Source: Parasitella parasitica (lineage: Eukaryota; Mucoromycota; Mucoromycetes; Mucorales; Mucoraceae). From it: a DNA stretch of 64,000 nucleotides. A program made the translations under genes and the position numbers. Numbering within the stretch: position 1 is the first letter of the stretch; every line of letters begins with the position of its first letter. The stretch is from NCBI GenBank assembly GCA_025201805.1, contig MU619252.1:129855-193854 (forward strand), written 5' to 3'. The notes beneath the pieces are model-generated. The model was not told the origin of the DNA, searched no databases, and saw only the letters and a program-made list of their open reading frames with translations. Positions 1-12,362 of this stretch are shown piece after piece.

Positions 1-835
1 GAACAAGAGACGATGATGTTAGATGTTGCATTCAAACTGAGCATAAAACTTACCATGAGTTGAAGTTGACTCAAAGTGCTCGCACTGACTATTTCTTTTT
101 GTTTTATGACAGTCTATACATTTCACTTCAGCTAGATAAACAGGACAATGTGCATAATATTAGATATAATGTAATTTACATGTCTACAGTATGATTCAAG
201 GCATTTACCGAAGTCTTCCTCCATCTCCTTTTCACGGTGCTGAGTTTTTCTTAATATATCATAAAGTTTTTCTCTAAACATCTTTTTATATATAGGCAAT
301 GTTGCAATACATTATCCGAGGTCGTGAAATTGACAACATTGATAATGTGATGTGATTGTTTCTTTTCATTTACTACGTTTTTAGATATAACTCGCTGCGG
401 TTTACCCAGAAAATGTATAGTTTTCAAAGTCAAAAAGAGTGTTATACGCAAAAGCAATCTAAAATGCAGCATGTCGTATTTTTCCTTTTTTATAACTTAC
501 ATTTTTTGTGTATTTCTGATTCATTTTGGCTCGGACAATCACCACTTACACTTTCAGGCCTGGCATAATGAAGGGAAGACGGATGAGAGTAGTGACCATA
601 CGGTACTAATGTAATTTTTCAATCTGTTGAGTGCATACAAATCATTTCCTTTCATCACCAACAGACAATAGCAATGAAGCTCTTGAAATAATGCCACCTA
701 ATAGCAGTTTATAATGGGCAAAATATGTGCCTTTGGATTAGTGGACCGAGTATCTATCCACTGCGGCCCTTTATCATAATTAAGGCAAAAAAAAAAAGTC
801 TGAATATCACTTCTCCCTCTATCCTTCATATTTTA

Positions 836-925
836 TGTTAATAAAATTCTTCAGTTTTGCTTCTTTCGTATAACATTTACACAACACTTCGCTGCGCCCT
901 TTGACACTGGCACAACAATATTGGC
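836..925 (+). repeat. Short dispersed repeat, partner of 18112-18220
   Basis: Both sites share the blocks 'ttcttcagttttg' / 'tcttcagttttg', 'ctgcgcc' followed by 'tttgacactggcacaacaat' / 'ttttacactgacacaacaat', in the same order and spacing apart from small indels. The 18 kb partner directly precedes the R1 repeat unit, so this may be a truncated, decayed R1-associated copy. Identity was judged by eye. Confidence 0.5.
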
Positions 926-1453
926 ACAAGCAACTCATATTTTATATGCTGTATCGATATCCATCATAACTACATATGCATACTCAACTTGACTCACATA
1001 TGCCAGGCCCATATCCCAGTTTATACCAAAGATCTAGCTGACTCATAATGTATTATACTGTAAATGGTCATTAGTTTTAATAATATGATTTCAGAGATCC
1101 CTCATCTATCATCTAATTATATATTCTGGAAAACAAAAATAATATCTTCTATAGACGATTTATTATTGTTGTTTTTTCCGTGCATATCTGATACTGGATA
1201 ATACAGACTCTTGATATTATCTTATATCATCCTACCTATCAACTGATATTTAGAAATAATCGGGGGATTCGTATCTGGCTCCCGAATTAAAAATGGAAGT
1301 TCACTTGCAAAGTATGTTTGTCAGTAACTATAGAAGTGTCGTATTCTATATTGTAAAAACTTGAGTATATTATACAGTGCACCAGAAATTGGAGGTACTT
1401 TGTTGTGGGCTGCATTATAAAATGCAACTAATTGTTGCGATACAGTACTTTTT

Positions 1454-1463
1454 NNNNNNNNNN
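1454..1463. other. Assembly gap (10 N)
   Basis: Ten N bases followed by an A run of more than 20 bases. The gap probably reflects a homopolymer or contig join. The true length of the missing sequence is unknown. Confidence 0.99.
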
Positions 1464-2422
1464 AAAAAAAAAAAAAAAAAAAAAAAGTTTGGAACTAGGT
1501 AATTTACATTATTGGCAATTTTTTGTATGCAATGACAAAATAAGCTATTGATGAATATAAGAAGTTCAGTGCATAGCCACGAACGACTAATAGCGCAACA
1601 AAATAAATTCGTTTTCTGTGTCTGATCTTTAAGAATATAATTAACTCCAAAAAATGTATGATTTTACATAGAACTTGAAAATATATCCTTTGCGCATAAA
1701 CAATAGCGGGTGAAGGTGCGGCATCGTCTGTGATATGAAAATGACAACTGTTTGACAATATATTTGGAGTTGAAACAATCATATCGGTGTTTTCATAAAC
1801 AAATATATTACAAAGATCTTCAGCAATTTCATCAGCTAATAACATGATGTTTGTTATGATATCATATTGTTAGCGAGCATACATAACTTTATTTACAAAC
1901 GTAACGATCAACATGGTTACATGGCAGAGTCCGATTCTCTACTTATTTACAAATAAACCTGAGAAATGTAATCAAACTCATATTCAAGAAAGTTTGTGTT
2001 GTAGTTATACAAAAAGATGTAGATTTAGCATTGAGCAAGACCTAAACACCACAGTTAAGTATGTAGATTGACTCCTTGATGGCAAACAAGGCGAATTTAA
2101 GCGGGTATTTAAAGCGAATGGAAAACTGGATGTAGATCGTACATGTGAGAAACGCGAAGCTTAGTATAGTACGTACACTATATGTTACTTAAGGAGAGAT
2201 TTCCACGACGAAATTAGAAGGTGCATACATGAACAGCAGTTTGTTTTCTTAATTGAGTGGTGATACTACATAAACACTCTTTTCTTGTTGTTGGCTACGA
2301 AAATTTTCTTTGGTGGACTTTCTGTAATATCCCATTTGGTACTTTTTTTTTTTTTTTTTTTTCTACTTTCTGCTTTTCACGTTTTCTTTCTATCATTGTC
2401 GCATTCTTTTGAATAGGGTATA

Positions 2423-5400
2423 ATGAGAAAAGCAGTTCCTTCTTCCTCATCATCGAGAAAGGGACTCTCAGCAGCAAAAGCAGCGGCAGCAGCAGCAGCA
2501 ACGCCTGAAAAGTCAAAATCAACACTTGATGAGAATCAAGATTATACTAACAATACCCTTGGCGTGGACATTCCTATTTTACCTTCTACCTCAACCTTTA
2601 CACTTTCAGGCGGAAAAGATGACAAACGAGAAAAACTCAAAAAGAAGGCAAAGAACTTTTTGGATGAAAGGCAAAAGATCAAATCCAGAGCTCAAAGTCT
2701 ATGGAGTTTTATAGGTATAAAATACAGAACAATGGATAGTTTTAATTCTCTAAATGTCATTAACCATTACCATAGATGCTACAAATACGTTCGATCAGGC
2801 TAGATTTTTCCAAGAGCACGCAGAGCAAGTTTTCCAAGTGGTTTTTGAGACTAGTATACATCAAATAGAGAAAATCAAACGTAACGAGATTAAGTAGCAC
2901 CTGCAGGAAGGATCTTCTAAATAACATGTATTTTTTTCTTTCTTAAAAAAACCAGATAAATCAGAAAGGCCAACGTCTTGGAGCAGTAAAGAATTAGTGA
3001 ACCTTCAAAAGACCTTGTTATTGCTTAGAAAGATATTCCTCTATGTGCCTGAATTGATGCGAAATGGATGGCAGAGACACAACATTGCAATTATCCTCAC
3101 TCATGTTTTGGATCATGGCAATCATCCCCGACTTCGCGCCCTTGGTTTTCAATTACTTTTACTTTGGCTCAATGATCAAGTAGTAGAATACCCTGAATGT
3201 ATGAGTTTATTTGCGAATGCAATATCGCTCGATTTATTTGTGCTGGATGAAATCCAATCGTATAACACCTCCAGTGGCTCCAACAATTCCAGTGGCAATA
3301 ATGCACCGACAGCGCCAACGCCGATGCACGCTACAACTCATTTAATATCACCTACAAACATCCAAGACGTCGAAGAGGCTCCCGCTTCTAATAAGCTGCA
3401 CTCCAGCGGTCTGCAGTTTGTAAAGAAATTAAGAGAAGGCCACGGAGACAAGCAGATCAATCATGGTTTACAGCGTGATGATAAAATCAAATCAAGCCCT
3501 ATTGAATTGCACCAACGCCTCATTTTGGGAGACGACTCTCAGCCTTTGTTTCCAAACCCTGTACAACCAACATTCAACGACTCGATTGCGTTGATACATA
3601 TCTTTATATCGAACCTGGTGCGTCTGGCATTTGTAGCCGCAGGGTCTCCACCACCTCCAGACGAATATGATTACCCACCTGGTGCTTATTTCGAACCAGA
3701 CGATGGTATTGCCACTGGCGTTGGTATCGATGCAGCTACGGCTAGTGCCAAATTCTTGTTCAAGATCTTTAAAACACATTACATGACGAAATTTGTTCCC
3801 CTTATATCAAGGTCACTCCATGTTGAAGGAACATTGAAATCAGGAGGTAAAATATAACCACAAAATACATGAAAATTGCAAAACTCATATACCAATATGG
3901 TGTAGTGTGTGGGTTTCTTTCATGTCCTCCAAGCATACTTCGATCTCTATTACGATTTTTAATCGGCTACTGCCTTGACAACAATAGCCACCAAGCAAAT
4001 ACGCATTGGCCACATTTGTCATACATACCAGCAGCGACACCTTCCTCATCACCAGCTACACCCATCCTGAAATCAATCGTTCTTTCTTCTCACGAAACAC
4101 GGGAAATGCTGCATGAGATCATACGTCAATCACTGATCTTGCCATGTACAAACTCGCAATACAGAGACATAATTCGAGGCGCAATTCATATTTTGGGTGT
4201 GTGGATTTTAGGTAGCGAAGAGGAGCGACCCTCATTTTTGAGGCGATCTGGTGGCATTAGCAGCAGTGGTGGAGGAGGAGGTGGTGGAGGAGGAGGAGGA
4301 GGAGAAAGTGGTGATGGTGCAGTTACACGCTCCAGCAGCACAGAGTCTGTGCCCGATCCCAACGACAAGACATCCACTACATCTTCAGCTGAAGAGATGC
4401 AGGCAATGACAAACAAGGAAGAGTATTCAGATGCAAACACATTCTTACGCCGCTATTTATTGATGATTAAATTGGTATTTGAAGATCGTACGCCTCAAAT
4501 GAGTGGCGGAAGTCGAGACATGATGGTGGCAAGTGTACAACAAGTGACAGATTGGGAAGGTTTAGTGGCACTGTACAAAGATGTGATAAACGTCTACCGT
4601 GCGATTGCAGTTTCAAAAGGTGGCATTGAAATTGAATGGGAAAGTTGGGAACTGCTGCTTCAGTGTCTATTGGATATTCAGCAATGGTTTATGAGCCAGC
4701 CAGAGAAATACAGCAGGATACCAGTACAATCGTTAGCTGAAGAACTGGCAGATTATATTTGGGAGGTAATAAATCATCATTGTTTATATAACAACAAAGC
4801 TTCTTTTGTTTTTGACGCATCATTGTAGACACTGCTTCATTCATTCATTCGAGCAAAGATGACACACACAGAGCTATGGCGCAATCTCAAAGTGCACATG
4901 GTGAGCTCAATGCGCTGGGTACAAGCATTGAATCAATGGGTGGTAACTATATTGCGATAATTAACGGATAGGATATGTGTAGCTCACAGAATCATGCAGA
5001 GAATCATGCAGAAATTGACTCGCCTATTGTCATCTCGACTATATAAAGTGGATTATGAACTTTATTCCGAGACCAAATACCGATTGATTGAAGATGCTCC
5101 AACTTCTGCTAATAGCAACAACAACAGTAATAGTAACAATCGCTACTCTACTCATTTCAACAGCAATAATAGCGGCATCTTGAACAGTGGAGCTAATAGC
5201 AGCAGTACCGGCAACCCTGTAATATCGACTGGAGGAGGAAGTATTGGCGCCAGTGCCGGTCGTGCGCTTTCGGGCGTCGTTGGAGGTACTGGAAGAGTTA
5301 GAAGCAGATCTCGACATCTAAGCATGCAAGGTAAACGAGGCTCCTCTGGAAGACCTTTGTCAGCATGTTTTAGCGAAGAGCAACTAACCGATATGAAACC

Positions 5401-8400
5401 GCACGATAAACAATATCTAGAACCTCAAGAACAACCCATACCCGAAGGCAGTGTATCAAGTATATTGAGGAACCTCAGCAGCGCCTCCTTGTCAGACATT
5501 GCAAATACCTTTAAAACTGACCGTAAATCTACCAACTTGACATCTTCGGTTGTAGATGAGGAAAGTGAAGAAGATCATGAGCCAGAGTATCTGAAGCAAA
5601 ACATCAAATTTGGCCTCAAGAAGAATGTCATGCCGTCAGCTTCATTTTCGAATACCCCGTCAAGCAGCATTCATAGCTCCAGCAACATACAACCCTCGAC
5701 TATTTCCATGGGTAAGAGAAGCAATACAAATAATAGTAGCAACAGTTTGACGGGTGGCACTGGCGTTGGTGCTGGTGCTGGTGCTGGTGCTGCATCAGGA
5801 GCAGGTGCTGGTATTGGAGGCAGCGGCAATGGCAGCGGTAGTGGCACCATAGGAGAAAGAGGCATAGGCCGACGTGCCATCAGCATCCAGCAGTTGGACA
5901 CCTTGTGGCAGGATTCAGGCTCTAAATTGCTGAACTTTGTTCACCATGGAGACGGCAGTACGACTCCTCAAATGAATTCATCTAAAACAGCAAGAGACGA
6001 TGAAAAGAAAGGCATTATTGACTGGGACCATGCAAGTGGAAGCTCTATCGACGAGATATCTACCAAGGTAAGCACGACCAGGTTTTGGGCATAAATTATT
6101 CTGTAGCCTAACCTAGCTCAATACAGTCAAATCGCACATCTTCATCTTCTGCTTGGCCAGCGGGCGAGACCATTTCAATGATGACCCACACTGCATCGGT
6201 TACTGAAAAGCTGCCTCCTAGCTTGGGCTCATTCAAAAACTCAGAATTCCTAGTTCTCAGTAATCTACCATATGATGGGTTGCAAGTATTGTCCATCTGG
6301 AAAAATATGTTGCTTACGATTGGAAATATCAACCAGATTGAGGGACCGCAGAACCATGCGATTGCGATGCACTGTGTTGTGGAGATTTGGGATACTTTGC
6401 GGCTTGTCAGAGCACAACAGCCCCATAGTGGCGTGCCTATTCCAGCAATGTTTGAAGCGGCTCCTTGGCTTTTCCAAGCAACCGAACTGCCTTCGTAAAT
6501 AACTGCTTCAAAAGCCAAAAAGACTGGACTATTTTATTAATGTGTTTTTTTTTTCTTAGTGCATATGAAGCTGGAAAAGCTGCAGCTTATGGCAGTTTGT
6601 GTAGACTCATGTCGCAAAGGCCAGAAGAAGAGGTACCAGATGGCTATTTTGCTGCATTTTACAAATCTATTTTCAAGGCAAGTTGAAACAATCACATTGT
6701 GGATGAATGCGGTGAATAATGGCTTGTTTTAGGGTTTGGCATCAAATGACAGCACCATTGTCCATGCGATCATATTGAATTCAGAGCGATTATTTGGATC
6801 CTCACTGCCCGGCGTTCATATCTTGATACCATCATTTATTGGCGCTATTGAAAAGCTGGTAATAATAGATTTGTGTGCAGAAAGAAAAAAAAAAGAATGC
6901 TCATCTGACACTCTTTTTCCTTTTCATTAGCTTTTACAGAACAGTTCATCACGCGAAATAGTGCCCTGTAATGTCAGAAAGAGTTGTATTACGATACTGG
7001 GGTCCTTGGTTTCCGTCTCCAATCAGCTACGAAATGTTACTATACAAATCGAAGAACTGGACATGTCCTGGGTTTTAGGTTTTAATCAAGGCAAGTCTTT
7101 TTCTTTTGCGGACGTCAAAGTATGGCTCAAGAATGTGTTTATTCAACTGGTCAATGTCGGTCATCTGCCGCAAATGGAGCAAGATACAGATGCGCACTGC
7201 ATGTTATTGGGGGCACTCTGTGCCTTGATATTGGACGAGCTTCTGTCCTGTGACAAACCACAACATGATATCGTGCACGAATGTGTGCTTTCGCTAGTGA
7301 ATCACCTGTACTGGTGCAACGTCTCAATTGTGAACACTGTGTGCGATTGCCTGAACACGATAGCTCAAGTGTATAAGGATAAATTGGATCCTGAAGGAGT
7401 AAGTGTGCGGTCCCTTCTTATTTATGAAAAATTCCAACAAAGACGCAAATTATAGATTTTGGTTCAAGAAATTCTCACTCGAGTCATTGATTCACTCAAC
7501 ATGCATCTGAAATACTATGAAAAAAGCGCAAAGGGCGGAAGAGGATTGGTCATTTCGAAGCTGTTCAGCTGTCTACTGGAATGGATCATGTCAATTGAGC
7601 CCATGATCCTTACAGAAACAGATCTCCGTCAGCTTGTCTTTGATGTGATTGAGCTTGCGCTGCACATTTCGCTGGAGAGCAGTGACAAGCTGTTGCCACA
7701 CCCACCCAACAACGGCAATGGATCGAATCAAAACAAGATGAAGGAGCTTTCATTTAAATTCAAATCATCCGAGAAACGACCACCTTTTCATCAGCAGGAG
7801 GAGGCAGTGGGCCCTGACGTCCCTGAAAATGAACAAGGATATGTAAAGGAATCAGCCGAGGCAGTGTTACTGCATTTGCTGCATCATTTCAATAACTTTG
7901 CTCCTCCTTATGGGCCTGCAACCATCCACAGCACCATAGTTGGACCTGGTGTTAATCAAGATGATTCAGAATACCACCAATATCAATACTTTGCATTCAA
8001 CGATACAAGCATTTTCGCATTTGTAGAACTGCCCGAAAATCAGTCCAGAGCCATTGCTCAGGCAAGAATGATTATCAGAGATGTCACGGGAAGATATGTC
8101 TGGGATGTGCAGTTGGAACCAAAGCTTGGTAAATCTGAAACTGATGATTCCATGGAGAACAACTTTATACTAAGACAAGATGTATGCGTTCAATTGCCTG
8201 AAGATGCAGTGTAAGTTTTATAATTGGATGGCGATCATCAACCTAAATCCTGTGCTTTCTGAATACAGTCCTCAAGATATACATACAAGACAAAACTCGT
8301 CAAAGTATTTCCAAGATCCAATGGGCAGCTTGTTGGAAAGGCAAGTCAACATTTTTGTGCGCACTAGTCTTTAGACGTAACATTGTATATTAGAATCGGC

Positions 8401-9525
8401 GATTTGCATCCAGATTGCTTACTGGACCCCAGTTTGCCATTGAATGTGCCTAGCGCTGAAACTTCACTGCAAACTGAAATGGTTGGAAATCTAGGGTCCC
8501 AGCTAGACGATTATCTGCAAAAAGAAGCACACAACAACCAGCAGCAAGAATCCGATGTGTAAGTCGATTATGCGTTATCTCACTCTACTTTTTCAGTAAC
8601 CAGATTATGCAGTCAACTTTGGTATTCAAAAATGAACATGCTGAGGAAAAAGGAAATAGAAGATGGCGTTCTACAACGTGGCGAGTCTATGCAGACACAT
8701 CTGATGGCTAATTTTAGTTCCAGAAAGGACTTTTTGCCATCGTTCCCCATTGAAGCCGAAAAACCACATGTGCCGTTCCAGCAGAGCAGATTGCTGATGA
8801 GCCATATGGGCTTTATCAACTACCACCATCTGAAAAACGGCTCATTCCAAATGCTGAACAAGACGCCAGCATTGTACCGAGATTTAAGAGGATTGGACAA
8901 GAAGCACGGGTGAGTACTCTGCTCCTTATTTTGATGGAAAATTCTATTCTTATATTAAACTCTAATCAACCAACCAGGCGTGAAACCATGAAAATCGGCC
9001 TGATTTTCGTCGCTTACGGCCAAGAAGACGAGCAGAGCATTCTGCAAAATAGCCGAGGCTCAGAGAGATACAATGCATTTGTCAACAGCTTGGGCTGGGA
9101 TATTGATATTGCAACGCACACAGGCTATCTTGGTGGTCTAGAAAGGAATCCAGCCAATGGCACAAAGGCAACCTACTATTGTTCATCAACTGTCGAAATG
9201 ATCTTCCATGATGTAACTAAAATGCCCACCTCCGTTTCTGATTTCAAGCAATTAAAAAAGGTTTGTATCACTGTTTACGACGAGATTGGCTAGATTTCTC
9301 ACACCACCACGTAACAGAAACGACACATAGGTAATGATCACGTACATATAATCTGGAATGAGCATGACCGGGACTATAAGATTGACACTATTGGTGGTGA
9401 TTTCGGCAATGCACAAATTGTCGTTACGCCATTGCCTGGTGGTCTGTATTCAATTCAGGTTTACCGTGATGGAAAGGTTAGTTGATAATGTTATCCAGTG
9501 TTGTTTCACTTGTTTTTTTCACACT

Positions 9526-9556
<31 letters not shown>

Positions 9557-9871
9557 AGATTCCATATTTTGGGCCATTATTTGATCGAATGATCGTATCA
9601 CAGCCCATCTTGGGATGCCTTGTTAGATCAACAGCTATCGATGCATTCCGAGCGTCTGTACATATGAATCTGCATTCATTTTATACATGCGTCTATGCGC
9701 AGAGATCCAATGATGTTAAAACAATAACCAACAGACACACTGTTGCAAATTGGTAAGTTGAACAGAACCGAGAAGAAAAAAAAGAAAAAAAAAGGAAACT
9801 AAAAACACTACAACAATAGGAGTTATGAACAATTCATGGAAAAAATCTTTATGCCAGAGGAGCAAGCATAA
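2423..9871 (+). CDS. RalGAP alpha-like Rap/Ran-GAP domain protein (17 exons)
   Basis: Large GTPase-activating protein of the RalGAP/tuberin family; these proteins stimulate GTP hydrolysis by Ral/Rheb-type small GTPases in the cytosol. Exons: 2423-2714, 2956-3846, 3906-4765, 4829-4942, 5000-6067, 6127-6494, 6560-6677, 6733-6858, 6931-7398, 7456-8210, 8269-8340, 8394-8558, 8613-8909, 8978-9260, 9318-9476, 9559-9752, 9820-9871. They sum to 6282 bases, an exact 2093-residue frame. The N-terminal helical region (exon 2) resembles the RalGAP N-terminal domain. The catalytic domain fills the last four exons: RHIGNDHV holds the expected catalytic asparagine thumb, and WNEHDRDY and PYFGPLFD are close to animal RALGAPA. 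The middle carries low-complexity inserts: a poly-Gly run near 4267-4303 and Asn/Ser- and Gly/Ala-rich stretches in exon 5. Introns 6678-6732 and 8341-8393 use GC donors. The exon 4/5 junction is the least certain: only the acceptor at 4999 keeps the frame. Confidence 0.9.
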
Positions 9872-9948
9872 AAATGACCCCCCCCCACAAAAATCTTGAT
9901 TTCCATTATCTCTCTCTCTCTCTCTTTCATTTTTCTATTTTGCTTGAC

Positions 9949-10401
9949 ATGTACCCTATCAATACTTTACCATCCACAACTGCTCCCAATACTCCTACCA
10001 CCAACACCAAACGCAATCCACCGCAAAAAAAGCTCGATAAATCATCTCCAACGTCAACATTACCACCATTATTATTAAATAGCTTGCATCAAGAATGGCC
10101 ACTCCAAGAATATCAGGAAAAACGCATTATGTGTGCATTATCACAACAACAACTATTATCTCCACTCTTTGACGAAGAATTTTCAGACGAAGGAGAGCTA
10201 TTAGACGAAGAGGAGGACGATGATGATGATAACCACAACATTTCTCCTACTGCATCCTATTTTTCTGACCGTGCCATATTTCAACTTGACTCTAAAATTC
10301 GTCGGCAATCCTTATCAAATTCCTTGAGATGTTCGTTATGTCAACGACGATTTCATTCTCAAGGCAATTTGTCTAATCATGTTCAACTTTACCATTATTG
10401 A
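9949..10401 (+). CDS. Small C2H2 zinc-finger protein
   Basis: Intronless 150-residue protein. The N-terminal two thirds is Pro/Thr/Asn-rich and disordered, followed by an acidic patch of Glu and Asp runs (about 10186-10230). It ends with one classical finger CSLC...H....H (C-X2-C-X12-H-X4-H) at the extreme C-terminus, so it is probably a nucleic-acid-binding or regulatory protein. The frame is open from an ATG at 9874, but that lies 3 bases past the RalGAP stop. The ATG at 9949, after a CT-rich tract typical of fungal leaders, is preferred. It sits only 77 bases downstream of the preceding gene on the same strand. Target and role are unknown. Confidence 0.7.
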   Translation: MYPINTLPSTTAPNTPTTNTKRNPPQKKLDKSSPTSTLPPLLLNSLHQEWPLQEYQEKRIMCALSQQQLLSPLFDEEFSDEGELLDEEEDDDDDNHNISPTASYFSDRAIFQLDSKIRRQSLSNSLRCSLCQRRFHSQGNLSNHVQLYHY

Positions 10402-10605
10402 TTTAATAAAATACCCCTTCCGCTCTTATCATATTTTATGGCTGTAAAAACCCGCTGGATGACTTTTGGCGACATCCTAAACAATAAAGCACGGAATTCT
10501 TTTTCTGTGAGACATGGATGGCATATTGGCATCTACGAGAGAAAAAAAAAAAACTGAACTTGAAAGCTGTTTTTCTTTGTATTCGTCTTTTTCTCCAGGC
10601 CCATC

Positions 10606-11710
10606 ATGAAAAGCTCATTATTTTTGCTATTTTTGTCTCTGTTGCAGTTGACACATTGTTACAAGTCCTTGACAAATGAATCCCTGAGGCATTTATCCAA
10701 GCTAAACGACCACGAGAGACTTTCTGTCAACGGAAGTTTGATGAAACCTTTGCTTGTCGAAAGAGTCTCGGGTACATTAGCAAACAAACAGGTGCGCCAA
10801 TACATTGTAGACCATTTTCAAAACCTGGGCTGGCATGTGGAAATCGATGAATTTGAGGACATGACGCCCTTTGGAGTCAAACCTTTCGCCAACATCATTG
10901 CCACTCAAAAAATAGAAAAGCCATCACGATTTGTGCTCGCAGCCCACTACGATTCCATGTATTCGCCCGACTTTGAGTTCATTGGAGCGACAGACAGCGC
11001 AATACCCTGTGGCATCTTGATGAATGTCGCAGAAACCCTCAACGATCTGCTTTCGTCCAGCTATTCCAATGCAGAAAAAACTGTCCAGATGATATTTTTC
11101 GATGGAGAAGAAGCGTTTGAAAAGTGGAGCCCAACCGATTCGATCTACGGAGCTAGACACCTTGCAAATCACTGGGAATCTACACTAGTGTCCCATCCGA
11201 AAAAGACGTTCAAGACCAAGCTGGACCAAATCGAGGTGATGGTCCTGCTGGACTTGTTAGGAGCAACTAATACACAATTCCCCAATTTCTATCGTTCTAC
11301 AAGCTGGCTGTTTGATAAACTAATGAATCTGGAAAATAGATTAAATAATCAATCGATTCTCAAGACCATTTCAGCAAAGACGGGTGAAGCCTTAATATCG
11401 CTATTTAATCCAAATTCTTTCTTGACATACAGAGGAGAAGCGATAGGAGATGACCATGTCCCATTTTTAACGCGTGGAGTAAACATTCTACATATGATAC
11501 CATATCCGTTTCCTAACGTGTGGCACAATAGACTTGTAAGGTTTATATTATCTCATGTGCATTTATTAGACATCATTAACTCTGTTAATCTCATTGCAGG
11601 ACAATGCAGACTGTATTGATCAGGCTGTAGTTGAAAACTTGGCCGTCATTTTTCGTACCTTTACTGCAGAATATTTAGAATTGAATCCCTTACCACATAA
11701 TGAATTGTAA
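10606..11710 (+). CDS. Secreted glutaminyl-peptide cyclotransferase-like protein
   Basis: Peptidase M28-type zinc enzyme that in animals and plants converts N-terminal Gln/Glu to pyroglutamate. Two exons, 10606-11535 and 11600-11710, join in phase 0 after HNRL to give about 346 residues. Residues 1-18 form a signal peptide (MKSSLFLLFLSLLQLTHC), so the product enters the secretory pathway. Family landmarks are in order: LAAHYDS, GATDSA (zinc Asp), FDGEEAF (catalytic and zinc Glu), GDDHVPFL, and HMIPYPFPNVWH (zinc His), followed by the C-terminal helix in exon 2. All expected metal ligands are present, so activity is plausible. Length matches animal QPCT. An M28 aminopeptidase is the alternative, but the GATDSA/PFPNVWH pair favours the cyclase. 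Confidence 0.9.
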
Positions 11711-11882
11711 AATGCTCTCCCTTAAAATTTATATATAACTGTACACGATGTAATTCTCTTTATTTGTACAAGAATGATATAAAATTTGTAAACGTATTAA
11801 AGCCATCCATTCCTATCTTTTTTTTTTTTTTTTTTTTTTCTCATCTTCATCTTTCTTTCTTTCTTTATCATTGCACCCAGAA

Positions 11883-12362
11883 ATGCCAAACACAAATCAA
11901 ATCCTGTTTATTGCCATGATTTCGATCCTATTTTCGCTTGCCATTATTGGTATTTACATATTAATGAACAAGGCGAGCAATAGAAGAAGAGAGTTGTTTG
12001 ATCTAGAGCAACGTCTCCAGGCACAGGAAAGACAGCTATCGCTCAAAAACAAGGAAATCGACATGTATCAGCCTGCCATGATCAAGCAAGGCCTTCAAAT
12101 CATCCCACAAGCAAAGCCAACAGTCCCATATGTCATCATGACACCTCAAAAGAAATTATCAAAACGTGAATCATTGCTCGAAAAGATCTATGGATCTCGC
12201 AACGTCTCTTCGCCACCCTTCCTGCCATCGACAACATCACCCCAAAAACCAAGCACAATGCGACCTCCTTCATTTTTACCAATGCAAGAGAATTACAGCC
12301 CACCTGCTTATGGTGATTACCGTACATCAATGCCTATCATCATATCTGACTCAAAACAATAA
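11883..12362 (+). CDS. Single-pass membrane protein with proline-rich tail, unknown function
   Basis: Single-exon 159-residue protein. A hydrophobic segment at residues 6-27 (ILFIAMISILFSLAIIGIYI) is followed by a basic stop-transfer stretch and a short amphipathic, coiled-coil-like region rich in Glu/Gln/Leu (about residues 35-60). The C-terminal half is Pro/Ser-rich with PPSF and PPAY motifs; PPAY fits a PPxY site for WW-domain ubiquitin ligases of the Rsp5/Nedd4 type (inference). No recognised domain. The ATG at 11883 is the first in frame and follows a T-rich and CTTT-rich leader. Confidence 0.65.
   Translation: MPNTNQILFIAMISILFSLAIIGIYILMNKASNRRRELFDLEQRLQAQERQLSLKNKEIDMYQPAMIKQGLQIIPQAKPTVPYVIMTPQKKLSKRESLLEKIYGSRNVSSPPFLPSTTSPQKPSTMRPPSFLPMQENYSPPAYGDYRTSMPIIISDSKQ

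Larger units (their letters stand above)
1..2422. other. Intergenic stretch with no convincing gene
   Basis: AT-rich sequence with frequent stops on both strands. The longest open stretch is a 113-codon reverse frame at 1504-1845. It has no recognisable domain and lies beside an assembly gap, so it could be an exon of a broken gene but is not supported. A short segment at about 836-925 resembles 18112-18220 (see the repeat entry). The last part, just before 2423, is the likely promoter and 5' leader of the RalGAP gene and holds a long T run at about 2342-2362. Confidence 0.5.

Noticed and set aside
1504-1845. 113-codon reverse open frame
   Set aside because: No recognised motif, isolated, next to an assembly gap. 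Could be an exon but nothing supports it.
4186-4440. Reverse frame coding a long proline run
   Set aside because: It is the complement of the poly-Gly codons in RalGAP exon 3 and has no independent support.
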